DNA of 64,000 nucleotides from Echinicola salinicaeni (lineage in GTDB: Bacteria; Bacteroidota; Bacteroidia; Cytophagales; Cyclobacteriaceae), in NCBI RefSeq assembly GCF_014280965.1, contig NZ_JACODZ010000006.1, forward strand, positions 248,001 to 312,000, given 5' to 3'. Position numbers and translations under genes: made by a program. The notes under the pieces are model-generated. The model did no database searches. It saw nothing but the letters and a program-made list of their open reading frames with translations, and was not told the DNA's origin. Below, piece by piece: positions 27,308-36,430 of the stretch. Positions within the stretch are counted from its first letter, which is position 1. Every line of letters starts with the position of its first letter.

Positions 27308-28207
27308 TTATCTAAAATTTGGTGTCATGACCCCATCCGCATTCTTTTTGAGCTTTACCCCTACCAATATCTCATGCAATGTTTCTGCAGCCAAACCATG
27401 TAAAACCAATCGGTAAGCTGCACTGAAAGTGCTGACAGGTACCATCGGATGCTTATTGTTCACCAAGCCCAAATGCCCAGGCGTCCCTAAAATTTGGGAG
27501 GTATAAATGGCGATGGTTTCATCCAGCTGCAAAGAATTGGATGCTCTTACAAAATCATTGGAAGTTAGAAACAGCTGGTAAAATGGTGTAAAAAGCTCAA
27601 TGGCCGATCGCAAATCCAAAACATTGGTCCATCTATTCGGAAATTCAATATGATCAAACTGATCCTCGGTGATCATTTCGAGATTGATCTTTTCTGGCTT
27701 TGATATCGAAACAGCCTTTTCTTTAAGCTGATGGTTGAGATGGATGACAAAATTGTACAGATTCAAATCATGTTTTAAAAATAAATCATCTTTAATATCC
27801 TCAAAATCCCTAGGTTTTAAAGGATTGCCGACAATCTTCACTCCAGGTACATTTCCAGCAATGAATTGGAGAATTTCCGTTCCTACATGAAAATGCCTAA
27901 ATATCAGCAAATTCGCATCAGGGCTGACAAAATTCCTAAGGCCCCAAGCCAACACGCGGTGTAATACCTTAGAGGAGTTAAAGGCTTTTGGAAAGAAAAA
28001 TTTAAAAGCATGTATAAAAAACATGGCTACTTTTGACCATAGCTGAATAAACGGTAAGAGGTAGCGTGAAGACTTGGAGGAATTGTCCCTCATCAATGCC
28101 CGTTTCGCTTTATTGTTGATAGGAATACTATCGTCGAGATACAAGGCCAACCAAGGATCTGGATCTCTCTCGTCATGTGTGCTAATATCCAATTCTTTTT
28201 CTTTCAT
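27308..28207 (-). CDS. Unrecognised protein linked to ketosynthase fusion
   Basis: 299 residues, no signal peptide. A moderately hydrophobic stretch (LLPFIQLWSKVAMFFIHAFKFFF, about 51-73) may associate with membrane. Conserved-looking pieces are NLLIFRHFHVGTEILQFI, LNLYNFVIHLNHQL and the C-terminal HGLAAETLHEILVGVK, giving several His and Glu that could bind a metal, but no family is recognised with confidence. Its start lies one base after the stop of the 616-residue fusion gene, so the two are translationally coupled and very probably act in the same pathway. Confidence 0.85.
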   Translation of the reverse strand: MKEKELDISTHDERDPDPWLALYLDDSIPINNKAKRALMRDNSSKSSRYLLPFIQLWSKVAMFFIHAFKFFFPKAFNSSKVLHRVLAWGLRNFVSPDANLLIFRHFHVGTEILQFIAGNVPGVKIVGNPLKPRDFEDIKDDLFLKHDLNLYNFVIHLNHQLKEKAVSISKPEKINLEMITEDQFDHIEFPNRWTNVLDLRSAIELFTPFYQLFLTSNDFVRASNSLQLDETIAIYTSQILGTPGHLGLVNNKHPMVPVSTFSAAYRLVLHGLAAETLHEILVGVKLKKNADGVMTPNFR

Positions 28208-28208
28208 A

Positions 28209-30059
28209 TTAATAATTTCCTAGTTCTTCCAACTGCATGGTATACAGTTTGGCAGTAGTTTTTGCGGTCTTAGCAATCCTTTTGGCTATTTCCAGATTCA
28301 TCTTTGGATGGTTCAGCGCTTCCTCCAAATTATGAAAATGATTATCATCCGCCACACCATGATAAGTAAAAAAGGATACTTGCTTATCTTTGAGCTGCAG
28401 TTGGTCTTTTATCATTTCTCCCCAATAACCTGCCAAGCGTTTTCCTATTCCCTCTATGATAAACATGGCTCCAAGCAAATCAATTGGGTTGGGCTTACTG
28501 GCTTGCTGAAACATAAAAGAGGTCAAAGCTACTGTCCCAATATTTTTCTCACCTGAATAAATGTCAGAAAGAGGCTCTCCAAGTGCTTCAAAGTTTCTTT
28601 CTAACATCTGATAATCCTTATGCTCTGTAGCAGTATGTTTGATAAAAGCAGACCGAAGCTCAAATAAGTCGATATCAATATTGGATGCTGCGCGGGAAAT
28701 CCACTGCGAACCATCTATCACCTGCTGACGAAGATCCATTAACAGCAATTTATAATCCTCGAGACTTAACTGCCCCTTATGGATTCTCGAGACAATGGGC
28801 ACTTTCAACAAGGCCGTTTCAAAATCAATCCAGATTTGGGCCAGCTGTCGGATCAACCATTCAGAAGTTTCATTCTTCTCAATGACCAAACCTGGAGCTT
28901 CAATTTCACGAACCGGATAAGCTTTGTGACTTTTCTTATCAATTCCTTCTACCGTCAACTGCATAAAGGAGGTAATAAATCTGCCACTCTCTGGAACCAT
29001 GCATAGGACTTTGTCCCCATGCTTTAACTTTCCAGCATACATCAGCTCTTCTAAAATGATAAAAATAGATGCTGCTCCAGTATTGCCTTTGCTAGTGAGA
29101 TTGGTAAACCATTTATCATCAGGAATAGCACCACCTCCCTTTTCCATAAGTTCTTTTATAGGGGCCTTAAAAACTTCCGAGGAATAGTGACAGCAAAGCC
29201 AATCCACTTCATCCCTATTTATTTTACCCTTATCTATCAATTCAAAATAATGAGCTACGCCAGTTTTCACCACTTGATCCAGTAATCGGGTGTCCTGTTT
29301 TAGATTTATGGCCCCTGCCTTGGAAGCTTCTTCATAACTGGGATAGTCCAACCAGGTTCTTTCAAGCTCATTCTGATTATCAGTCTTGCCGGTAAACATA
29401 CAAACCGGATATTCATTTGCATGGGATTTAATATCTATCCAATCAATTTTCAAAGAAATGCCCTGCTCACTTTTTTTGTTTTGGAGGACAAAGGCACCTG
29501 CGCCGTCCGAAAGCATCCAACGTAAAAACTCTGCATCAAAAGGTAATGAACTTACATTTTGTGCTTCAATACGGGAAGCCTTAAATAACCTACTGGACAG
29601 TTCACTGCCCACACAAACGGCATTTTGCTTTTCATCACTCTTGATTTGGGCAAAAGCATCCTTTAGTGCCATCATGCCACTAGCACATACGCTTTGGAAA
29701 CTGGCAATTTCACACCTTTCAAAATCCAAACCTGCATGCACCATACTGGCAAAACCAGGAATGGGCAAGTCCCCTTGAGTAGTTCCCGTACAAAGTAGTT
29801 CTATGTCCTTTGTTCTCAGATTACTTTTTTCCAAGGCACTTTGCACAGCATTGATAGCCAATTGACTATTGAAATGGGTGGTTTCCTGATTTTTATTGAG
29901 CGCATAGTAGCGCTGCTTGATCCCATTTTGCTTTAAGATACGTATTCTGGCACGACTGTCATTCCCGTTTATTCTGCCTAGATAATCTTCCATTTCCTCA
30001 TTGGAAATGGGCTTGTTCGGTAAAAAAATACCGGCACTTGTTATATATACTTCACTCAT
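28209..30059 (-). CDS. Ketosynthase III fused to haem-oxygenase-like iron oxidase domain
   Basis: 616 residues. Residues 1 to about 370 form a beta-ketoacyl-ACP synthase III-like thiolase fold with a plausible Cys-His-Asn triad: Cys125 (FQSVCASGMMAL), His291 (WLCCHYSSEV) and Asn326 (SKGNTGAAS). From about 395 to 616 there is an all-helical domain with haem-oxygenase-like iron-binding spacing: His475/Glu479/His480 (KHTATEHKDY), Glu536 (MFIIEGIGKRLAGYW), and His567-x3-Asp571-x2-His574 (YHGVADDNH). This matches the E/H...E...HxxxDxxH ligand pattern of haem-oxygenase-like diiron oxidases. Condensation followed by oxidation or cleavage is a reasonable guess; the product is unknown. Coupled to flanking genes (gaps of 1 and 3 bases). 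Confidence 0.85.
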   Translation of the reverse strand: MSEVYITSAGIFLPNKPISNEEMEDYLGRINGNDSRARIRILKQNGIKQRYYALNKNQETTHFNSQLAINAVQSALEKSNLRTKDIELLCTGTTQGDLPIPGFASMVHAGLDFERCEIASFQSVCASGMMALKDAFAQIKSDEKQNAVCVGSELSSRLFKASRIEAQNVSSLPFDAEFLRWMLSDGAGAFVLQNKKSEQGISLKIDWIDIKSHANEYPVCMFTGKTDNQNELERTWLDYPSYEEASKAGAINLKQDTRLLDQVVKTGVAHYFELIDKGKINRDEVDWLCCHYSSEVFKAPIKELMEKGGGAIPDDKWFTNLTSKGNTGAASIFIILEELMYAGKLKHGDKVLCMVPESGRFITSFMQLTVEGIDKKSHKAYPVREIEAPGLVIEKNETSEWLIRQLAQIWIDFETALLKVPIVSRIHKGQLSLEDYKLLLMDLRQQVIDGSQWISRAASNIDIDLFELRSAFIKHTATEHKDYQMLERNFEALGEPLSDIYSGEKNIGTVALTSFMFQQASKPNPIDLLGAMFIIEGIGKRLAGYWGEMIKDQLQLKDKQVSFFTYHGVADDNHFHNLEEALNHPKMNLEIAKRIAKTAKTTAKLYTMQLEELGNY

Positions 30060-30062
30060 GAT

Positions 30063-30785
30063 CTAATGATTAGGCTTGGAAAATAATCTATCCAAGAAAT
30101 TCAGTGCAAAGCCATAATTCTTCTTCCCTTTGCTATGGTGCTTATTATGATGAGTTCCAAATAACCACCAATTATCTCCTTTGCCCGATCCAAATCGATA
30201 ATTACAATGCCCAGCATAATTCAATAGAATGCTAACAAAGGGATAAATAAAAATCGCAAGGATAGAAAAAGGTATAAACGGCGCAATAGTGATCGGTACA
30301 GTGCTTAGCAAAAATGCTTCAAACCAATGAAAACTATACACCGAATAAACAGTTGGTGTTCTGGATTTATGGTGAACATAATGGATATTCTTCATAAAAA
30401 AGCGCTTGTGCATGATGCGATGTACCACAAAAAAATGGACTTCATTCCAGAGAGTTAGTACGACTAATCCTATCAAAATGTTCATCCATGTATCTGGTAA
30501 AAGGTCAATCCATCCCATTCTGATAAAATAAATGACCGGGACAACTGAAAATCCAAAAACAATAATTGATTTTAGAGAATGCCATTTTTCAAAGGTTAAT
30601 TGCCCTGGTTTCAGCTTGCGGTTATCAATCAAATGAAGGAGATCTTTTTTGGCCAAATATTTACAAAGCAAGGAAAACAGTGGAGCCAAGCCAAAGTATA
30701 GGAACATAAAATATCCAAAGGACAAGCCAAACAATTGGATATAAGAATATTCTAAAAGTATATTATCAATAAGGTCATTTAACAT
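30063..30785 (-). CDS. Sterol desaturase / fatty acid hydroxylase family protein
   Basis: 240 residues with about four to five membrane segments and the histidine clusters of the FA-hydroxylase superfamily: H117-x4-H122, H126, HYVHH (135-139), H153, H193, and HHNKHH (212-217). These bind a non-haem diiron centre used for hydroxylation or desaturation of lipids. It is the first gene of a tight three-gene unit with the ketosynthase fusion (3-base gap) and the 299-residue protein. The unit therefore combines acyl condensation with two iron-dependent oxidations. Confidence 0.9.
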   Translation of the reverse strand: MLNDLIDNILLEYSYIQLFGLSFGYFMFLYFGLAPLFSLLCKYLAKKDLLHLIDNRKLKPGQLTFEKWHSLKSIIVFGFSVVPVIYFIRMGWIDLLPDTWMNILIGLVVLTLWNEVHFFVVHRIMHKRFFMKNIHYVHHKSRTPTVYSVYSFHWFEAFLLSTVPITIAPFIPFSILAIFIYPFVSILLNYAGHCNYRFGSGKGDNWWLFGTHHNKHHSKGKKNYGFALNFLDRLFSKPNH

Positions 30786-31272
30786 ATAATAAAAAGATAT
30801 TTAAACATGTTTCGAGGTTAAGCAGACTCCACAAAAAAGTGATTATTTTGCATTATTTTCAATACATATTTTTTAGTATCTCAACCATAATTTATTGTCA
30901 CAGCAGGTATAATAGTAAGCAGTAAAAGTTCAACGCCTATTTGAAATCAATGGAATAACCTCGTTAAAATGGAACAAAATCCGATATTTTAATTTTTTAG
31001 ACTTAATAAATAAATTTATAAATGATTGAATATTTCAATATCAATTACTGCTGATTGATCCTTATTTTATAACATTTAAAATACTAATTCCCCCAATTTG
31101 ATTTTTTATTTAAAGATTTAAAAATAAGATTAAAGTCACTGTAATTCAGTAATTTATTCGATAAAAAACCAAGTAAGCATTTATTTTAATATACTCATTT
31201 TGAATAAAATAAACCTTACTTAGTTTCCGATTAGCTTATCATTTGTGCTCTTCCTTTGAGGTAGAAAATTAA
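30786..31272. other. Gene-free AT-rich stretch
   Basis: 487 bases, strongly AT-rich, upstream of the hydroxylase operon and downstream of the esterase. It should contain the promoter of the three-gene lipid operon near its left end. No ORF, repeat or convincing terminator seen. Confidence 0.45.
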
Positions 31273-32082
31273 CTATAATGACTTGAACTTATTGTTAAAA
31301 AACAGCAATTGATAGGCAATTGAATTCTTCCAATATGCTCCATTGTGAGCACCTGGTCTACTAATAAAATCATGTGGAATATTTCTTTCTTCCAACTTCT
31401 CATGCAAGCGGACATTGGCATCATAGAAAAAGTCAGCAGTACCACAATCAATGATTATATTCAAACTTTTTCCATCAAGCAGATGTACCAAATTAATAAC
31501 CGTATTTTTTTCCCAAGTAGCAGGGTTTTCGGCATAAGTTCCTAATCTTTTGGAGATGTCCCAGTTCCTGGGAAATGGTCTGATATCAACTCCACCACTG
31601 GTACTTCCGACATTTCCAAAAATATCCTGATGCCTAAATCCCAGATATAAGCCTCCATGTCCTCCCATACTTAAACCCGTAATTGCCCTGAATTCTCTCC
31701 GTTGCTTTGTAGCATAATGATCATCTACCCATTCGACCAATTCAGAAGTCACATAAGATTCATACTGCATTTGAGGATCCACAGGGCTATCATAGTACCA
31801 ACTGGTTCTTCCACCATCAGGGCAAACGATGATCATGTCATATAGATCTGCATAAAACTGCAAATCAGCTATTCCAGACCAAGAGGTAAAATTGCCGCCT
31901 GCACCATGCAATAAGTAAACACTTGGATAGCTTTCTGATTGATCATAACTTTCCGGTGTAATGACGAGATTGGAAATGGTTTTGTCCATAATTTGACTAT
32001 GAACTTTGATCGTATCTGTTTTGGAAAAAGTTAGATTTTGAATGCCAAATAAGACAATAAACAGTAGGTATATTCTTTTCAT
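31273..32082 (-). CDS. Secreted esterase (esterase D / PF00756-like alpha/beta hydrolase)
   Basis: 269 residues with a signal peptide (IYLLFIVLFGIQNLTFS). Alpha/beta-hydrolase motifs are YLLHGAGGNFTSW (oxyanion region), nucleophile elbow GLSMGGHGGLYLG, acid in IIIDCGTADFF and final His in RPGAHNGAYW. It resembles feruloyl esterase, tributyrin esterase and S-formylglutathione hydrolase relatives. Export argues for action on polymer-linked or extracellular esters. Single-gene unit. Confidence 0.87.
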   Translation of the reverse strand: MKRIYLLFIVLFGIQNLTFSKTDTIKVHSQIMDKTISNLVITPESYDQSESYPSVYLLHGAGGNFTSWSGIADLQFYADLYDMIIVCPDGGRTSWYYDSPVDPQMQYESYVTSELVEWVDDHYATKQRREFRAITGLSMGGHGGLYLGFRHQDIFGNVGSTSGGVDIRPFPRNWDISKRLGTYAENPATWEKNTVINLVHLLDGKSLNIIIDCGTADFFYDANVRLHEKLEERNIPHDFISRPGAHNGAYWKNSIAYQLLFFNNKFKSL

Positions 32083-32224
32083 TTTGGTAAAGTGGTAATT
32101 TAAATTTTATGCTGAAATTATAAATTTGTTTTTTTAGGTCCCATTGAATGTTTATCCAAAATTTAACACCATATAAGGCTATTTTTCATCAATTTAAAGT
32201 CAATTTTGTCAATAAATAATTAGC

Positions 32225-32980
32225 TCATTCACGCTCTTTTTCAAACTTTCCAATAGCAAAATTCAGCTTGATATAGAAAGCGCTTGGATTAAATTTTGGA
32301 GCATTGGAAATGATGAGATCTTTGCGAAGGGCAGGGTTGAAATTTCTTCTTAGCTTGGTTACACTTGTGAAAACATTGAGCATATAGCCCACTTGTAAGC
32401 CCATTCGGGAGTATACACCGACTTGAGTAGTCGGCTTCAAAAATGCTCCCAAAATTTTATCCGCATTGAGACTAATATTTATACCATAATTTCTTTGATA
32501 CATAAAACTGGTATTCATTCCTCCCATTAGATTTTCATTGAAATCTGTATTGAGATCCTTGGCAATCATATCCAATGAAGTCGAGCCATAAAACAGTCCG
32601 AATTTTGGATAAAATCTCCAATCATTCAATGTGGTATTTTTCCAATGATACTGAAATCCACCTGTAACATGAATAGGTAAATACCTGTAATTAACAAATT
32701 CATTGCTGTAACGCTTTCTATTAAGATTAAACTCTGTTTCCAAGTAAAAACCTAATCCCGACATAGCCACGTAAGATACTCCACCTCCCAATGTGGCGGT
32801 TTGCTGATCAAAAGTTTGGTAACCTGAATTTTCCAAATAATCACTTAGGTCTTTATAGGCTTGATTCCTAAATCCAGCCGAAACATAAAAATCAGTAAAG
32901 TATATTTTATCCTGAGCCGTAACAATGCTTGTTTGAAAAGCCATGGCAAAAAGCATCAAGATGAAAAACCGTTTAATCAT
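32225..32980 (-). CDS. Outer-membrane beta-barrel protein
   Basis: 251 residues with a signal peptide (ILMLFAMAFQTSIVTAQ). The rest alternates polar and aromatic residues in beta-strand fashion (YFTDFYVSAGFRNQAY, SGLGFYLETEFNLN, HVTGGFQYHWKN) as in PorT/OmpA-like barrels of Bacteroidota. No enzymatic motif. Closest gene to the proposed origin on its left side, transcribed away from it. Confidence 0.75.
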   Translation of the reverse strand: MIKRFFILMLFAMAFQTSIVTAQDKIYFTDFYVSAGFRNQAYKDLSDYLENSGYQTFDQQTATLGGGVSYVAMSGLGFYLETEFNLNRKRYSNEFVNYRYLPIHVTGGFQYHWKNTTLNDWRFYPKFGLFYGSTSLDMIAKDLNTDFNENLMGGMNTSFMYQRNYGINISLNADKILGAFLKPTTQVGVYSRMGLQVGYMLNVFTSVTKLRRNFNPALRKDLIISNAPKFNPSAFYIKLNFAIGKFEKERE

Positions 32981-33420
32981 AATGTAATTTCTTTTAGAAA
33001 CCTTACTATCTCCAAAATCAGGCTAATAATCTTCAAAGATCAAGAGATCATCATTTTTTAAATTTATCCATTTTATTTGTTTTCAGCAGTTTTATTTGAA
33101 TTCATTTTTCGTAAAAGTAAAATGCACTTTATTCTTTCAATTACCTTGCACAAAATCAAATCGGCTTTGATTCATTTTTATGGCTTTTCTATATGACATT
33201 CATTTTTGTTCAATATCACTTCATCAAAGTTTAGCCCGTTTTTCATTATTTTAAGGCCTTCTCCTTTATTTTAATGATTAAAACGTAACCTTGTTAGTCA
33301 AAAACTTTTTAAGCGCTTAAATCCCCTTTAAAATGACTTATACCTTTTAGTTTCATTTAAGGAATTAATCAAAAAGGTTTGAATCACATATCAGAGGATG
33401 AAGTCCCTTTTTCACTCAAT
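32981..33420. other. Gene-free AT-rich approach to origin
   Basis: 440 bases with no ORF. Holds the promoter region of the beta-barrel gene and a perfect 14-base palindrome tttaagcgcttaaa (33308-33321). It merges into the DnaA-box region on the right. Confidence 0.5.
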
Positions 33421-33819
33421 TCATCCACATCCTATATATTTATATATATTCTTTTTTTAAATAAAAAACTATTGTAGTTATTAAGCTGTGGATTTGTGGG
33501 TAAGTTTATAAGGTATTTTTACCAACAGTTTAATTATAGTTTTTCCATAGTTAATGCACCGTCTATCCACAGTTTATCAACTTGTAAGTTCTTATGATTT
33601 AAGGAGTTCTTATAAATGGAGGTTTTTTGTGTATAAATGATCAATAAGTTTAATGTGTATGAATGTGTGTGTGTATAAATGTGGATAGACGTTTACAAAA
33701 TAGAGGTTATCCTCAGGGCAAAAAAAAATATCCCGAAAGTTGATACACATTCGGGATAAGTCTGTTTTTGTCCATAGGTTATATACACTTATCAACACTA
33801 TATTCCATGGTTATCTACA
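33421..33819. other. Probable chromosomal origin of replication (oriC)
   Basis: Nine-mers matching the DnaA box TTATNCACA with no mismatch are at 33628-33636 and 33670-33678 (both minus-oriented). Boxes within one mismatch of TTATNCACA are at 33421, 33495, 33563, 33654, 33680, 33707, 33741, 33789 and 33811. Weaker ones are at 33487 and 33574. An A/T-only tract at about 33432-33475 (tatatatttatatatatt..) would be the unwinding element. Four parS-like sites and mnmG lie 2.6-5 kb away, as is common near origins. Genes to the left run leftward, with replication. Last box overlaps the stop region of the lipoprotein gene. Confidence 0.85.
33718..33758 (-). terminator. Rho-independent terminator inside origin region
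   Basis: A perfect 9-bp stem tatcccgaa (33729-33737) / ttcgggata (33750-33758), followed on the minus strand by nine T. It ends the mnmG-methyltransferase-lipoprotein transcription before it can cross the DnaA-box cluster. Confidence 0.88.
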
Positions 33820-35545
33820 TTGTTTCTTTAGGCTTTGAATTAATGTCTAAGGAATCAATTAGACTGTTGTTTGGCTTATCTAGGCCAGATTCTGGGCTTT
33901 TTTCAATATTAAGGTCCTGACGGGTCCATCTTCCTCTGAGCAATATCTTTCTGGTTTTATTTTCCTCATCAAAATAGTAATAGACTGGTTCTGGTTGTCT
34001 TTTTTCCAAATAATTACCTTGATCCCATTGTCTGTTACCATTTCTGTCAATTATAGCCCTTAATTCATATTCTCCAGCTTTTACTTTCTTAAAGCTATAG
34101 GTAGTATCTTCTGTTAGATAGACTTCCTTAACCACATAACCGTCAGTGGTGATCAGTTGGACCATAATAGGGAGTTCTTCAGTTAATATCTTCCCACTTA
34201 TTTCATCGGCCAAATCATCCTCGATTAAGCGCTTAAAAGAGGTTTTAAGTGCAGTGGAATTATATTCTTGTTCTATATCAACAAAGCTTGAGTCTGCAGC
34301 GATAAAGTTGAAATTATTGCTGTTCAATGAATCAATTATAGGTATGTCAAAGTATAATTCAGTTCTCCTGCTACTGTCTTTAAAGCTCAGGTATTCAGGT
34401 TCTATTTCAATAAAAGAGGCAGAGTCATATTGGATATAAAGTGAGTCGTAGTTGACTTCTGTAATGGGTTTGTTAAAAGTTATTTTTGTTTTGATGGACG
34501 TTATGAACTCTTTATTGTTATCCAGGGAGGCTTGTAAAGTTTGTGCTTTTCTTTCACTTTCCATGAATGCTGCATACAAAGTAGTGTCTATTTTGAAACC
34601 TACCGAGTCAGTTGCCACAAGTTTGATTTGTGTACTATCGTTTCTAAGATCATTGTGAAATAAGCGGATCTGTTTTTCTTCTATTCTATAAAATAATTTT
34701 GTACCTAAATCAGGGTGTTCCACGTGTAAGTTGGAAGGTTCCTTACTTAATACAATATCATAATTATTTCCTATGCTGGATGATCGATTGATTTTGAAAT
34801 CCGAAAGATCACCTCTGAATAGTTTAAAATGAACTCCTGAAATGTTTTTTGTTATCCTAATTGTATCGGTAATGAATCCATACCGCTCGCTTTTGAATTC
34901 AGCTTTTGAAGTATTGTTACCATCATAAAAAGCATAAGCTCTATATTCTCCAGCCTTGATATTGGTAATTTCAAAGCGTCCTGCTGAATCTGCTTGGCTG
35001 ATATAATATGGAGGATCTGTGAAAACATTCATGGTATCATCTTCCACTCTATATAAGCCTACAAGAACATCCTTTATTTCTGAAGACTTCTGAGGAAATA
35101 CATAAGCTAAATTTCCTGAAAATTTTAGACTGTCAATCATATCCCCAGTAGAGAATACGAGCTTAAGGTTCGTTGCTGGATTACTCTCTGATATGTCTTG
35201 TATACTTTTTTGGAAGTTAAAAACATAGGTGGTGCTATCTTCTAATTCCTGATTGAGTTTAATCCGTAGCGTATTTTTGACGGCCAGGATCTCCATTTTA
35301 TCCTTTTCCAAGCTTGGCGTGATAATGATATTTCTGGTTGGATTGTCTGTCTTTATGAATTCATCAAACTCTAAGGTAATGTTCTCTGGTTTTATATTTA
35401 AGGATTGATCAGGTGGATTTGATTCTATTAGTTGTGGTGGTTCTTCATCTTTTGGACCTCCCATTGGAGAACTTTGCTTTGCACAAGCATAGCAAAAAAC
35501 TATCGCTACGGTAGCTAATAATATTTGATATAACCTGCTATTCAT
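33815..35545 (-). CDS. Ig-like domain (Big_5) lipoprotein
   Basis: 576 residues. Lipoprotein signal with Cys near residue 21 (CYACAKQSSPMGGPKDEEPP), a start strongly conserved in Bacteroidota. An N-terminal Big_5-type immunoglobulin domain follows (PPQLIESNPPDQSLNIKP, ITLEFDEFI) and the rest is repeated beta-sandwich segments (SGRFEITNIKAGEYRAYAFY, KVKAGEYELRAIIDRNGN). Structural or envelope-associated; exact role unknown. Its start overlaps the methyltransferase stop by four bases (ATGA), so the two are co-translated. Confidence 0.85.
   Translation of the reverse strand: MNSRLYQILLATVAIVFCYACAKQSSPMGGPKDEEPPQLIESNPPDQSLNIKPENITLEFDEFIKTDNPTRNIIITPSLEKDKMEILAVKNTLRIKLNQELEDSTTYVFNFQKSIQDISESNPATNLKLVFSTGDMIDSLKFSGNLAYVFPQKSSEIKDVLVGLYRVEDDTMNVFTDPPYYISQADSAGRFEITNIKAGEYRAYAFYDGNNTSKAEFKSERYGFITDTIRITKNISGVHFKLFRGDLSDFKINRSSSIGNNYDIVLSKEPSNLHVEHPDLGTKLFYRIEEKQIRLFHNDLRNDSTQIKLVATDSVGFKIDTTLYAAFMESERKAQTLQASLDNNKEFITSIKTKITFNKPITEVNYDSLYIQYDSASFIEIEPEYLSFKDSSRRTELYFDIPIIDSLNSNNFNFIAADSSFVDIEQEYNSTALKTSFKRLIEDDLADEISGKILTEELPIMVQLITTDGYVVKEVYLTEDTTYSFKKVKAGEYELRAIIDRNGNRQWDQGNYLEKRQPEPVYYYFDEENKTRKILLRGRWTRQDLNIEKSPESGLDKPNNSLIDSLDINSKPKETM
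34716..34731. promoter_or_regulatory. Degenerate parS-like half site (weak)
   Basis: tgttccacgtgtaagt inside the lipoprotein gene keeps the left half and core of the parS palindrome but loses the right half. It lies about 1 kb from the proposed origin. Could be chance. Confidence 0.25.
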
Positions 35546-36429
35546 TTTTTCTTTAATATAAACAATATGCTTGAATAGTTATTATTATTTGTTTTTGCAC
35601 TTTTATTAGACTTATATCCAGTAATAAGGGAATAAATTAGATTTTTCCTTTTATATTTTATACTGTTGGATAAAATTGAGACATAATAGCTGTCAAAAAC
35701 CATGGGTTCTTTGGCAATGATTCTTAGATTGTATTCATCAGCCAAATATTGCATGGTTTCTTGCGTAAAATGGTATAAGTGTCTAGGTACATCCAATGAG
35801 GCCCATTCTTCTTTGAACAGTTTGGAATCATATGCATTATAATTAGGAACTGCCAAGAATAATGTACCCCTTTTCTTCAATCTGCCTAAGAGTAGATCCA
35901 TCGTACCTCTGAGATCATGTACATGTTCTAATACATGGAATAAGCTTATTGCATCAAATTTCTTCTCTGCACTTAATTCATAGGGATCAGTATATATGCT
36001 GAGATTGAAATTATTTTTGGCGATTGTAGCTGCATCTTTACTTGGTTCATGACCTATGGATTCCCAACCGTCTAATTTAGCTTGGTTTAAAAAATGACCA
36101 GTACCACATCCAAAATCAAGTAACCTTCCCTTCTTGGTACTGTATTTATTGATCCAGTTTACTTTTTGCTTGAGGGTAAATTTCCTGACCTGTTTGTAGA
36201 TAAAGTTGACCAGGTTGGTGGATTTATCTGTATGGGATATATAGTCTTCAGACTTATAGTAATCTCCAATATGCTTTTGATCTGGCCTTGGGTTTGTAAA
36301 TAAAAAATTGCAGTTACTACATTTGCAAATGGTAAAGGATTCTTGCGAAACGCTGTGATCTTTTACCACCAAATGATTAAGAAAAAGTCCACTCTGGCAA
36401 AGTGGACATTTGGTTAATCTTTCGTACAT
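35542..36429 (-). CDS. Class I SAM-dependent methyltransferase with N-terminal zinc-ribbon
   Basis: 295 residues. N-terminal Cys pairs (CPLCQSG and CKCSNCNFLFTNPRP) form a zinc ribbon seen in a subgroup of methyltransferases. The Rossmann core has motif I LLDFGCGTGHFL and motif post-I/II (FDAISLFHVLEHVHD, RGTLFLAVPNYNAYD). Substrate unknown; similar proteins act in cell-surface glycan or lipid pathways. One base separates it from the mnmG stop, and it overlaps the lipoprotein gene, making a three-gene transcription unit. Confidence 0.88.
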   Translation of the reverse strand: MYERLTKCPLCQSGLFLNHLVVKDHSVSQESFTICKCSNCNFLFTNPRPDQKHIGDYYKSEDYISHTDKSTNLVNFIYKQVRKFTLKQKVNWINKYSTKKGRLLDFGCGTGHFLNQAKLDGWESIGHEPSKDAATIAKNNFNLSIYTDPYELSAEKKFDAISLFHVLEHVHDLRGTMDLLLGRLKKRGTLFLAVPNYNAYDSKLFKEEWASLDVPRHLYHFTQETMQYLADEYNLRIIAKEPMVFDSYYVSILSNSIKYKRKNLIYSLITGYKSNKSAKTNNNNYSSILFILKKK

Positions 36430-36430
36430 G

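Noticed and set aside
33610-33798. 62-codon minus-strand frame in the origin region
   Set aside because: It runs through the DnaA-box cluster and terminator hairpin, is rich in His/Tyr/Leu from the repeated tgtgtat words, and has no protein-like pattern.
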